NCBI GenBank assembly: GCA_029582165.1
Contig: CM055871.1
Coordinates: 69,501-133,500 of the forward strand
Length of the DNA stretch: 64,000 nucleotides
Origin: Portulaca oleracea
Taxonomy: Eukaryota > Streptophyta > Magnoliopsida > Caryophyllales > Portulacaceae
Reading direction: 5' to 3'
Of this stretch, positions 42,839 to 54,459 are shown piece by piece; positions within the stretch are counted from its first letter, which is position 1, and the number at the start of each line of letters is the position of its first letter. The notes under the pieces were generated by a model. The model worked only from the letters and a program-made list of their open reading frames with translations, was not told where the DNA came from and did no database searches. A program made the translations under genes and the position numbers.

Positions 42839-45640
42839 TGTCAAATTGACCGATTTTTCGATATTATTAATATTATTATTGTGACAAAAATCTTAATTTT
42901 TTATAATTTTTATGCTTGATTAATTTAAACTTTAAATTTATTTCCCTTCCTATTTTATTTTTAACACTTTGTTTATTTAAGTCTATGCAAAATTTTAATC
43001 ACGAGACCCTAAATTAGTATTGTTGGGTTATAGAAAATAATAATGGAAGAGGGGGAGTAAAAGAGAGTGGTGGTTTTTATTTAGTTGCCCTTTAGAAAAT
43101 CCACACTTACCTTTCTTTTTCCAATTCAACGTTCATCGGGCAAAAGCAATTCAAGCTTTCACCCTAAACCACTCTCTTCCCCTCAGCCTTTGCCTATTGA
43201 CGCCCCTGCCGGCCGTTGCGATTCTGATAGTCGGAGTGCCGCCACAAACAGCCCCAGTCGGCAATCTACGCCCTGCCCCTTCTCCCTCCTTGTTCTTCTT
43301 GGTATACTTTTCCCTCTCCAACTGAAGGTAAACCCTAACTCTCTTATGTTAAATATGAAATTCAAAGTTTAATTTACAAATTTGTTGTTTTTCTTTTGTT
43401 AATTTGGTAATTAAATAGTAGAAATCACCTTGCCTTGTTGTTGGGTGTAATTTTGGTGTTGGGCATGTTGAATTTGTGAAGTTGGTAGTATGGGTGGAGC
43501 TTAGATGGTGTTGTATGAAACATGCATGTTGATTTGAATACATAAGACTCAAAAGTGGAATATTTGTTGTTGTCCTTAGTGGTATGATAATTATGTTAAT
43601 GTTGTTGGGTGTTTTGAGTAGCTAAGTGGGAAAAATTAAAGAGTTGGAGAGGTATATTATGTTAATTCATAATTGGTGTTGATGAAATTTTGTAATTTGG
43701 GCTATGCATGTGCTTTTAGTGGACTGGTTTGAACCTATTGGAGGTGTGCGTTGTTGTTTTGGGTGCTTACCAACATGGAAGAAACTTGATAAATGATTTA
43801 AGATGTTAGAAAATGGGTTCGTTATCAAAGAGGAATTCAAAGTTGTCAATTTAAGTTTAAGACTTGTATCTAGAGATTTCTAGGACAATAGGGATGTCCA
43901 TGACCAAAATTTTAGAAGGATTGATAGCCTTAGGCGTTAGCTTCCATTTGAGCTTCTAATGATGAGATTCCGATATGTATAGCTCGAGTTTTGACGATTT
44001 TAAATTAGATATCCTGCTTATGTATGTTTTTGGGGCAGTAGGTTCATAGATATTTGAAGATATCAAGGAGGTCTTATTATTGTAAGTGGTCAACCTAAAA
44101 GTTATAGTGCGCTCCATAAGCTTTCTGAAATAGGGTCTTAAGCATTCATTAAATGTTGAGGTACAAAGTTATGACCCATCAAAATCAACCCCAGAACCAT
44201 TAGCTTGTTATCTCTTATTCAAGCCACTTTTCAGGACACTTCTAAATTTTTTTTGAGGTTGGGTACAAAATAAGAGTTGTAGTATATACTTCATACTTTC
44301 TATAAACTGCCCGCACTTGTTCATACAATGTCTAGACTCCAAGTTATGAATTTTTTTAAAAGAGTAGCTCTCAAACTTAATTTACTACAGGCCAGTCCTC
44401 TTATTTGATCATTTTTCAAGTTTTTACACTTATCTTCAGTCTTAGCTTTTAATTAGAAATTTTTAGTTTGTACTTTTAGCTTTCCAAAAAGTTATTTTAT
44501 GAAGCATTTGGATATTTGTAGAATGAGTTATGATTTTTACAAGTTACCGAGAAAAAAAAACCTGAAAATTTCCATGTCTTTTCGCTAAATTAAGTTTTAT
44601 TCTTTTTATTTAGAGTTAGAAATACTTGCCTTTCAAAAACTCCAAAATTAACTTACTTTGTTATTTTGCACCTCAAGTCTAATTCATAAAGTCATTGTCA
44701 CTCCCCGGTCGAGTCCTCCCAAGTCTTCAAAATATGTTACCTGCAGTTTACAATTTTAAGGTACACATATTGCATGTGTCCTACTCATGCGAACTCACTT
44801 ACTTGAGTCAAATAAAACATATATGTTATTTAATATGCACAATCAATGTTTTACATGTTTTTCTCACATAATGTGGTCTCATCCCATTTCATCTATGCCA
44901 AAGTGCATTATTCACTTAATAACCTGGTCAGTGTCAATAAATTAGCTTTGTCCGAACCTCCCGACCGATCTGGATATGCATATATGAAAGCTTAGTCTGA
45001 TGATCGCAAGTAGGGAACCACTCAGGTAATATAAATCATGCAACATATATTTATTTGTTTTACTTTCTTTTTGCCTATTTATAAAATTAATTGAAATGGG
45101 CGGAATAATGCTTAAATTTATTTGACTGTATAGGAATATGCATATTGAGTTTCGACTCATTTGTGAAAATAATTTTTATGTATTGGTTTAGGTTCTTCTT
45201 CTCTTCTAAGGCTGTTAAACCCATCTCAGATAAAAGGTCATGCTAGGCGGTTGCACGTAAAGACTTCTTGACGGTTACCTAAGGTCAATTGTTACTTTGA
45301 TATTACTTTACTCTATGTTAGGATGATGCGTTAAAGTGTCATGGAAATAATGTTCCTTATTTTGGTGATGTACTTGTGACTAGTGATAGTGAATTGTGTT
45401 TTCTCGTGTGGATTGTGTAAAGTGATAGCTAAGGTTTATTATGATACGGTTATGGTTATGTATAATGGTTCCTTATCCTTGGGCACGTTGTTGATATGTA
45501 GGTATGTTAAAAATGTTGTTGGTGTCTTGTTTTGATTGGTTAGCCTAGTCCTCTGTTTGAACAACGACAGTGCTCTCATGTTTCTTTAATTCGCTTGTTA
45601 AACCACGGTTTTACCATTTTTACCTCGATTTTTATTGTCT
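42839..45640 (+). mobile_element. Degenerate long LTR, same family as 50780-54454 (opposite orientation)
   Basis: Begins tgtcaaattgaccga, like the family's tgtaattggccga edge. C-rich leader-like sequence at 43,120-43,310 with possible donors follows, then the conserved module at 44,895-45,015, and the right edge gttaaaccacggttttacc near 45,620. Homology to the better copy was judged by block order. Limits and target duplication are uncertain; it could be the 3' LTR of the pol remnant or an independent insertion. Confidence 0.5.
44895..45015 (+). other. Candidate structured module, copy C (degenerate)
   Basis: Keeps ATGC-caaagt-GCAT (44895-44908), the palindrome atatgcatat (about 44,974) and the constant block gatcgcaagtaggg (45002-45015). 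The second, third and fifth stems are weak here. A later hairpin TGAGT-ttcg-ACTCA (about 45,145-45,158) corresponds to GAGTG/CACTC of copy A. Confidence 0.35.
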
Positions 45641-45649
45641 AATTGAACC

Positions 45650-46870
45650 TATCTAAGTTATTTAGTATAAGTTTGATAGTAAATTTTGCACTTCTTTGCT
45701 AATTGAGACTAATTTATTTAATTGTCTTATTTTTAGGCAATTTGAGTGCAAATGATGATGGCAATAGAGGAAAAAAAAGATTGGAATTAAGGAGCAAAAG
45801 AAGCTAACACAATTGCGCCAAAATATTAGAGGCAAAATTGGAATTTCCAGTTTGGCACACCTAGGTGTGAAGTCGGCACGGACAGCTGTGCTAGATTGCA
45901 ATCTTTTTTTATAAGTAGTTTTATTAATTAGAAAATACAGTTTTTTGATATTACGTTCTTTTCTTTCCTAGGTTTCTCTCTAGGTTTGAAGGGAGGTTTC
46001 TCCCTAAGCCTCTAGTTCTAGGTTTAGATTTTTCCCAAAGAATTTAGGATTAGATTATGTATTCAAGAAGGAGATTCAATTCCGCTTTCGATTTCAAGAT
46101 TAAGTTTTTCTATCTCTATCTCTTTCTCTTTGTCTTATGCTCATTTATGTTCTTGTTAGTTTCATTTCGTTCTTTCTTTTACTTGCAATCCTATGTAATT
46201 AGTTGTTAGTTTTATGTTGTTCGGGTTGTGATTGAATTGTTTGATGGCTAGTTAATCTTGTTTAGGCCTAATCTATCCAAATTCATGCTTGTAGTTTGAG
46301 GTTTTCTCTTTGCCCACCACGTGTTCGATGAAATGCTCGAGAGAGTGTTCATATGTTTTTCTTAGACAATTGATTTATGATGAGAGGTGAGGTCAATTTG
46401 CTAGCGTGGGTAGAGAAAATAGTTAAGGTTTTTGACATGAGAATGTTGAATTCTGACTAGGTTTAGGGTTGTCCTCCCTATAGTTTAATTAGATTAACTC
46501 TATAAGAATAAGTAGTTAGAATAGTTAAACTAGCCCCTGAACCTCGAGAGATGGCTTGAGCAAAGTCTCTGACCTTCGATAGTGGGTTTTGGCGTAATTT
46601 AATAGTGCAATCCACCCCTCTTTTGCTTGTATAGAATTGGTAGATTAGGTCGTTCAGATTGGTTAGTTTTTAAATATTGATTTTGCTGCATGAACGTCTT
46701 TTATTGCTTTTCTAGTTTGTAGTTTCATCTTACCACCATTATCTTGGGCTAATTTACCTAGCTCGAAACACTTGAGTTATCTTTGATTGCTTGGAGTACG
46801 ACTCCTTCTGGATACGACAACCGTACCCCCAAAAGTACGGCAACACCGCTACGCTAATATTTGGATTAAG
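45650..46870 (+). mobile_element. Possible Athila/Tat-type LTR remnant
   Basis: Shows the usual order of such LTRs: a G/A-rich upstream part (45,760-45,900), tataagtag TATA-like at about 45,911, a leader-like 'ttctccctaagcctctag' region, long T-rich downstream sequence, and a terminal 'gtacgactccttctggat' block near 46,796. No partner LTR, no clean TG/CA ends and no duplication were found, so this is a resemblance only. Confidence 0.35.
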
Positions 46871-49800
46871 GGTGTTCAACTTTAATATGAAGAAGGTTTA
46901 ACATGAGTGTCAGCGCTACAAACCTCATCCCATTAGGTCTTAAACTTTGAGTTTAATATGAATGAATTGAAACATGTGAATAGACGTAATAACTTATAAC
47001 ATATAGATCGTTTATATTTTAGCCATGGTGTCTTTGCTTTACAAAGTTATTGGAGTCGTGAGATATCAAATATATTTTGACAACTTACATAACCTATAGA
47101 CATTTTATTTTATATATGATTATGATGTATAATTGTCTTTGTAAATAAATGCAAACAATTGAAAAATACTTATTACTGTATTATATTCCTCAATACCTAT
47201 ACAACAAGAAAGTCTAGAGGAGATGTCATTGTTTTTATTATCTTTTACGTATTATTGTATTTTACATATTTTGCATAACTTTATATCAATCAAGTATGTA
47301 ATGAATATACAAATTATAATTTTGATGTTTACTTTTTATCCAATTGATTCATTGAAAAATTAATAATGTAATAATCAGGAAATTAAAAATGTTAGGTGTA
47401 TTGATCAATGTTGAACAATAAATTGTTGAATAGATTGGTGTTGAATAAGGTTGAATGTTGATGATAAATATTTATCATAAGTAAAAAAAAAAAAAAAACT
47501 CTAAAGTTGAAATCAACTTTACCTTCCCTCACCTTACCCAACACTCTAAAAAAATGTTCAAACCAAACTCAAAATTTTAATAAAAAAGGAATTGAAATAA
47601 TATTATTTTAATTATTAAATAATTCCACTTTTTCCAACACTTAAAACATGTACAATGACATTCCATTATTTTGGTTCTTTGGTGGGGGTCCAGCTTGCCA
47701 CATCATCTTATTTTTGAAACTGTTGGAACTCATTTTTTTCATTCTCCATAATAAAAGGAATTCCAAATTGGAACTTTTAATAAAATATTTGTCATTATCT
47801 TAATTTACTATACACAACATCCATTTTTGAAGTAAAATGAAAATGGAAAAATCAATTTTCCACCAATAACAAATAAGAAAAGATACAAAATATGGATTTC
47901 ATTCTGAAATGGTTTAGAGCTCCAAAATGAGGACCAAAATTGTGGAAATTGTAAAAAATACCATTATCAAATAATGAACTGGAATATGTTCTCATAACTT
48001 TTTCATTTATTTTCCCCAAAGAATTCAAATTTTATTAATAAAATATTTCTACCACACAAATAACTTAACTCAAATAAATACCAATCTTTTATTTTTCTTT
48101 CCTTTTCTCTCCTTACTTTACCAATTCTAACTCAACACATTCTAACTCAACACAACCACGCTAAAGAGCAAGACCTTAATAGATAAGTTAAAAAGATTTA
48201 GATTAACTGTGAATAAAATTCAATAGGATGAGTAATTTAACCGACGAAAAAAGAAGGTGCGTTGGACCCATGAATGACCCAATGGCTACGTATTAGGTGG
48301 TTTAACTATAACATCTTTATTTAAATCATGGTGGTCGATACTAATTAAAAAAAACTTAGGAGCCTTGGTTCAAATTAAGATATAGCTAGACTTGAGTTGT
48401 CTTATTATTGAGGCTAATTATTATTGTATATCATTTTCCTGTCACTTTTTGTATGTTTATCAACTACTAAGTTCCGTCTACTAAAATATCTATCAGGTTA
48501 ATTAGAAGTTTAAAAATCAATATGTATACTAATGGGAGTATAAAATAAAGCAAAAGGACAAAAACACTTGTAGCTATAATTTTATTCTTTTGAAATTGAT
48601 AACAAAACTGATTTACATACATCATATATATATATATTAAAATATCTCAAAATTTTTTTGATGAATTTGTATAAAAAGAATTGATAAATTTAAGAAATGT
48701 AGATAAATTTTGTAATAATGTTGATAAATTTATAGTAAATTTTATAATAAATATTTATAAAATTTTTTAGATTTAACAACTTGGTCGATGTAGGTACGTA
48801 TATATTCCAAGATATATCATATATAACAATTGATTGATCAAGGGCACATGAGATTTAGGCATTTTTAAGCGGTGATAATTGTATTTTGTTAATTGATCAG
48901 TTGGGTGATTGTTGTTGGCTGTTTGTATTGGCTGATTGTATTGGCTATTTGGATTGGCTGTTTGGAAAAGTTGTGATTGATAAAGTTAGTTGATTCTAAA
49001 TTTTTTTTGCTAAAATTCCATTTATACCCTTTATCACTAATATGATAAAGTTAGCTGTTTGGATGACATATGGTGTAAATTTAGACAACTTTTGGACAAA
49101 ATGGTCTTTTCCACAATCAGCCATTTACAATAGGCTACTCCCCTCAGCCTATTGAAAAATGGCTTATTGGGACCAATAAGCTAATAGAATGGGTTGTTTA
49201 CCTAACACCCCAACAGCCTATTTCACCCCCTAATAAGCCAACTTTTGCAATAAGCCAATGAATAGGTTGTTTACCAAACAGGGCCTTAATAATAACACCC
49301 GTAATAGTAAGTTTGAGTTTGACTCATTGGATGAGTTGGAATATGGAACCCCTATCAAAAGAGTCAAAATTGTTCTCTTTATTTAGATAGTTTCCAAATG
49401 GTGAGTTTGAGTTTGACTCGTATTAATTAAAAAACTAAATGGGTCTCATTTAGGGATATAATTAATTTGGTTTTATTAATAAAAAATGAGGCGGAATTGG
49501 AGAGAGAAAAAAAATATAATTAAAATATTTGTGCGATAAACTCATACTCAAACTCGTCTCATAAGATTCTCACCGCCAATCTCGCGAATCAAGTTTCATT
49601 CTCACCACTGCAATACCCTACACAACCTCATTCTGTTCTCATCTCATATCATGCCAGCAGTGAGTCGAACTTAAACTCATCGGTATAAATGGTCGGATGA
49701 AACTAGTAGAGTAATCATAAAAATTATAAAAAGTGATCAATAAAAAAGGACAAAAAATCTACTACCTTTGTCCCTTATTTAGTGCCATGCTAACTAACTT

Positions 49801-49888
49801 TATAAGTTCAATGTCCCTAAAAAATTGAATAAAAAAATTGCACTTAGACAAGTATAGCCTTTTGACTTAGTATAGATTTTTCACTTAA
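46871..49888. other. No gene recognised; AT-rich, MITE-like scraps
   Basis: About 3 kb with no frame of note. 48,880-49,287 has repeated 'ttggctgtttg' and 'aataagcca' motifs and one Tourist-like end (accaaacagggcc, before ttaa at 49,287) without a partner. 47,390-48,180 has 'gttgaataaggttga' and 'ctaactcaacaca' on opposite sides, possibly an old MITE. 49,760-49,880 resembles a Stowaway end. Confidence 0.4.
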
Positions 49889-49904
49889 GTTTTTTTTTTT
49901 TTTG

Positions 49905-50774
49905 ACACTCGAAAGAGAAAACATTTATTAATCAGAGGGAACACAATACAACAGTTCCTCCTGGACTACTGCAAGCATATTCCCAGGACCCCCCTCTAAC
50001 CAAACCTTTGTTGAACTACCAGGTAAGTCGAGCTTTGCTACCTCATGGGCGCTCGATTCAAATTCCTACTAACAAAATGAAAAGAAACAAATTCGAAATC
50101 TTCAGCTAAGGACCAACAGTCTTCCAAGAAACATGAAGAATAATCTCTTGTCTTCTTCCTTGATCTCAAGGCAGCCACAACAACTTGTGCATCCATTTCT
50201 AGAATCACCCGTCTATATCCCAGCAACCTTCCTATCTGCAACCTGAATCTCGCAGCTCCCAATTCCGCTATCTGAGGATTCCACCGACTCTCGACTTTAG
50301 AGAATGCCACTGCCGAACACTTCCCCTCGTAATCACGACAAACAACACCCAAGCCTCTGATGTCTGGTTGACGTAAGGATGTGTCCACATTGATTTTTAT
50401 CACACCTTCTACAGTGGCCATCCAGTTGGTTGGACTGATCTCCCGTAGTGATGGCTTGCACTCCATCTCACACCATTATAACAATTCAGTCCAACTGTCT
50501 ACTGCTCTGTAGATCAGACTTGTCGCATCAATTTTCTTCCCCTCCAAACACCACTTGTTTCTTCTATTCCACATCTGCCAAATAATGCTCAAAAATAAAC
50601 CCCGAACCTCCTCACTGACCTTGGAAAGAAATTCGTGGCACCAAGCTCCAAAATCTATGATTGTCCTCCGTTTCACATCTATCCTCAATGGACATTTTGC
50701 CTAGATTTCAGCTGCCTCTGTACAGTCGAGAAAGATATGATTTATTGTCTCATAATTTTCGCCACAACAAGGAC
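49905..50774 (-). pseudogene. LINE zinc-binding end and RNase H
   Basis: Minus strand: CPCCGENYETINHIFLDC (about 50,774-50,720), then 50688-50476, then an RVT_3-type RNase H 'GLGVVCRDYEGK', 'PQIAELGAARF', 'VILEMDAQVVVAAL' (50466-50038). A one-base shift near 50,045 turns the expected AHEVA ending into a stop. Read in the other frame it continues 'HEVAKLDLPG' and ends near 49,935. Confidence 0.88.
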
Positions 50775-50779
50775 AATAG

Positions 50780-53700
50780 TGTAACGCCCCCGGGTTACTA
50801 ATCACTAGATTAAGCTAACGTTATACCTAACCCAATGATTAGCAGCGGATAAACACCTGGGAATATTACCGCCGTTCACGGAGGTGGACAAGGCTAATAC
50901 TAAACCCAACAAAACAACCAAAACATGAACTAACTTCGAACCTGCACCATCAAGACTTAACTTAAACTAAACCACCTCCGTACAACATAACACAATCCAA
51001 TAAAATTTATACAACCAAAATATCACAAATTTCTCTTAAATCTTTCATCAAAAGTCTTTAACCACCTTCAATCTCCTTAAGAAGCTCTACGGTTTCGTCC
51101 TCCCGGGGCTTTTCCTTCTCCTTCGCCGAGATTCCTAAAACGAAAACATAAAATTTCGAAAAGTGAGTTAAACTCAGTACGTATACCCCTAATAACTTAA
51201 GAATCTTTTCATAACTCGTTTTAGTTATTTAGCGTGGTTCCAAAACATTAAAACTAATGTAAATAATAAACAAACATTAAAAGGTGGCATAACTTACACC
51301 GCTTGACCATACTTAATTTGTACATAGGAAATGTAATTTAACCTGTACTTAAATCACAACTTGAATGAAAATATTTTTAAGTTCTTCCTTGTAAAAGCAA
51401 CATACCTAACCATAGCCTTAGAAACAATATAGCATTAAAGTAATGTAACATAGTTTCCCAAATAACTTAAATCATTCACGACTTAACATATAGCGCACAC
51501 ACAAAGCCATAACATAAACTTGATCTTAAGCCCTTATGAACCAAGACTTATAAAAATTTGGCATGTAAGTCATAAAGCTTTTCTTTAGTTCAAAAGACTT
51601 GAGTAAGTTAAGAAGCTTTAAACTTGGTTATCCTGATATTATCCTGAAGGTCCCCTACTTGCGATCCTCGGCTAAGCCTCCGTATGCGCATACCCGGACC
51701 GATCGGGAGATCCGGATGGTGGACAATGTCCTATACTGACCAGATTTCCATGAGGTGCACTTTAGGCACTATCTTTGTATTTTTCCCTTGTGTGCACAAG
51801 GCACGATTACCCTGGTGTGCATTGTGGCACGATTAAACATGGGGTGCTCTATAGCACGATTAAGCATGGTGTGCTCTAAGGCACGATAACACATGGACGG
51901 GGCCTTTATTAAAACTTTTAGGAACTTGGAATCTTGACCTCGGGTTCTTAATAAAACGGGATCTTTACCCACCTTGTAATCATAACTTAAACCCATCCTT
52001 TGAATAAGATTGTACTTAAAACGAAATTTATTCATGGAATACCGTTAACATCCAAAGAATGGAATTATTGTAAAAGTTTCTCACATAGAGGGTACGTAAC
52101 CTAAATACTTGAAAAAAAAATATCTGTGAAACTATCCTGATAAATCGACCTTAAGTACTTAAAATCCATGAGAACTTGTATATATTTTTGAACATAACTC
52201 ATGATACTTTACATATAAACATGAATAGTATAATATAAATTTAGAACTTAGCACAAAAGATTGATTCATAATATTACGCATAAAAAGGTCAGACAATATA
52301 CGTACCTGAAGATTTAAAAATACGTACTGGACGGGCAGAGACTTGAACAGTAGTGCAACGATCTCTTGGAGGGACTTTAAAAGAAAAGAAGCCATGAATT
52401 AGGACTTAACTTAGGTGGAAACATGGAGGAATAACTTGAATAAAATAGCGCGACTTGCTAACGAACTTAATTTCTTAAGTCGCCATGAAAGGGTCATAAC
52501 TATCTCTATAGACATCGTATCAACGCATAAGACGACTTTTCGGAAAGCTTGAAACACGCTTTACAGCTTTGTAGTTAACCCCGAGGACCAAAGACGTCAT
52601 TAAAAATGTCAAAACTCTTATTCCTCTAATCTGCTCAGAAAAATAAACATGTCGACCAAGCTTTTTCGAGAGACCATAACTTGGGTTATACTAATCGATT
52701 TGGGGCCCATAAGCTGTCCATAGAAAGCTCGTGATTCATACTCCAAGTTTTATTTTCACTACTACTTGATCTAATATGGGAAAGGGTCAAAAATCAGCCT
52801 AGAACAGAGGCAGTCCCAAAAAATATAACTTGTGGAAAAACTCAGATTTTTGTCCTTCCATTAGAAGCTCATAACTCTTTCTCCCGATATCCTATGAATG
52901 CACACCATACCATTCTAGAAAGCTCAGTAAACTTTTATGTTTAGCCCTTAAACCATAGCAATCTCTAACTATCCGAAAAACACTCATCTTTACACTGACA
53001 TCAGAATTTCTCAGATTCGCGCGACTTTACGATTTTGGCCATAAAACCTAATATACTTATCGAAACGACGAACCGTAAAAATCGGGTGTTAGCTAACACT
53101 TTATACTACCTAATCATCCCATAAAATAGCCTAAAATCACATCTTCCGTTTTCTAGAAAAATCAAAACCAAACCAGATTGCAATAACACCTCATAAACTC
53201 ACTTGCATGCATAACTAATCTTATGATTTACTTTAAACACTTATAAAACCCTATCCATCCATCACCAATACAAATTTCCAGAATTAAAACACCCAGAAAA
53301 TTATCAATTGAATACATTTTAGAGACATGCATGGCTAACATTTCACATTTTCCATGAATCACATACATAAATCAACATACACCACTTAAAACCCTCACTT
53401 TACTTAATCTAATACCAATTATACACATGCATTTCACCTTAATCGGTTTTCCATTTCTTCACAATGTATTTAACTAATAAAAGCACATGCATGTACATAA
53501 TCCATCATTTTCCATACTCATTTAACCATAACAACACAAGATTAGCTCAACTTACCCAATATTTCTCTCTTTGATGCTTGAATTTCTTCCCTTTTTACTT
53601 GATGAATTTAGAAACACTTGTTTTACATATGAAATCACATAAAAGGTATACAAAACTCAGAATTTATCTAAGAATTTTCATTAAAAAGAGAGAAAAGGGG

Positions 53701-54454
53701 AGGTAACATTACACTTGAAAAAAGAGGGAAGAATGAAGAACAAAGATGATGGTGGTGCATGGGTGCGACGGTGGCCGGAAAATGGCCGGAAAACTCGCCG
53801 GTGACGGCTGGTGGTGGCCGGACAGCAGGCGACAGCGGCTGGCAGTGAGTGAGGGAGATGGATGGTCTTAGGGGAGAGAGAGAGCAAGGTGAGAGATGAG
53901 GGTTTGAATTATCCTTATGTGAATAACCTTTATCTATTATCATCTTATTTATAACCATACTTAGGCCCATCAAATAAGCCCCCTCCTCTCTTCTTTCTTC
54001 TTGGGTCAGTTGACCATAGGGCCCAAATACACCGAATTTATCCATTTTAATTTTCCCCTCTTATACTTGTATCTCCCTAATTTCCCAGATTACCGAAATT
54101 TCTTAAACCGAAAAAATATTATCGGTAACCCAAATGAATATATTCAACACCTCCAAAAAAATTCATAATTATAACCTTAAATTCACTCGAATAAAGAAGG
54201 ACCCGGTACATCGATCTCGGTAAAAGAATTCATAAACGATCAGAATCACTATAAAAATTTATGGGTAGAGATTTCTCAAGAAAAGAAAATTAAACTAAAT
54301 CATAGACGATCGTTGCACTGTTCAAGTCCTGCAAAACATACATTGGGTTAGAAAAATGGAACACGCGCTTTAAATTATTCGTGATTTAATTTTAACCTTG
54401 ATTATTTAAACTAATTAATACGTATTAGGGGGTGATTTTCTTCGGCCAATTACA
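50780..54454 (-). mobile_element. Long solo LTR inserted in the LINE
   Basis: 3,675 bp from TGTAACGCCC... to ...GGCCAATTACA on the plus strand, flanked by a perfect aatag duplication (50775-50779, 54455-54459). No pol motif lies inside and no second LTR is seen, so a solo LTR is the simplest reading. Orientation is inferred from a TATA box (ttataaataag, minus strand, about 53,945-53,958), followed by a C-rich leader and a long downstream part; the sense strand would thus be minus. The same family recurs at 24172-26207 and 42839-45640. Confidence 0.8.
51653..51769 (-). other. Candidate structured module, copy D
   Basis: On the minus strand in the same order: GTGC/GCAC (51769-51755), GGAC-att-GTCC (51731-51721), CCGGA/TCCGG (51715-51694), the 12-nt perfect palindrome gtatgcgcatac (51693-51682), GGC-tta-GCC (51678-51670), then gatcgcaagtaggg. 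Stem sequences differ from copies A and B yet still pair. A corresponding GAGTT-t-AACTC lies further downstream (about 51,165-51,177). Confidence 0.45.
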
Positions 54455-54459
54455 AATAG

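Noticed and set aside
43085..43372. Short frame in C-rich DNA that looked like a gene start
   Set aside because: Position and composition match the leader part of the LTR family seen at 53.7-53.9 kb; no downstream coding sequence.
53668..54045. 125-residue minus-strand frame
   Set aside because: Covers the promoter and leader of the solo LTR; composition explains the Pro/Ser/His-rich product.
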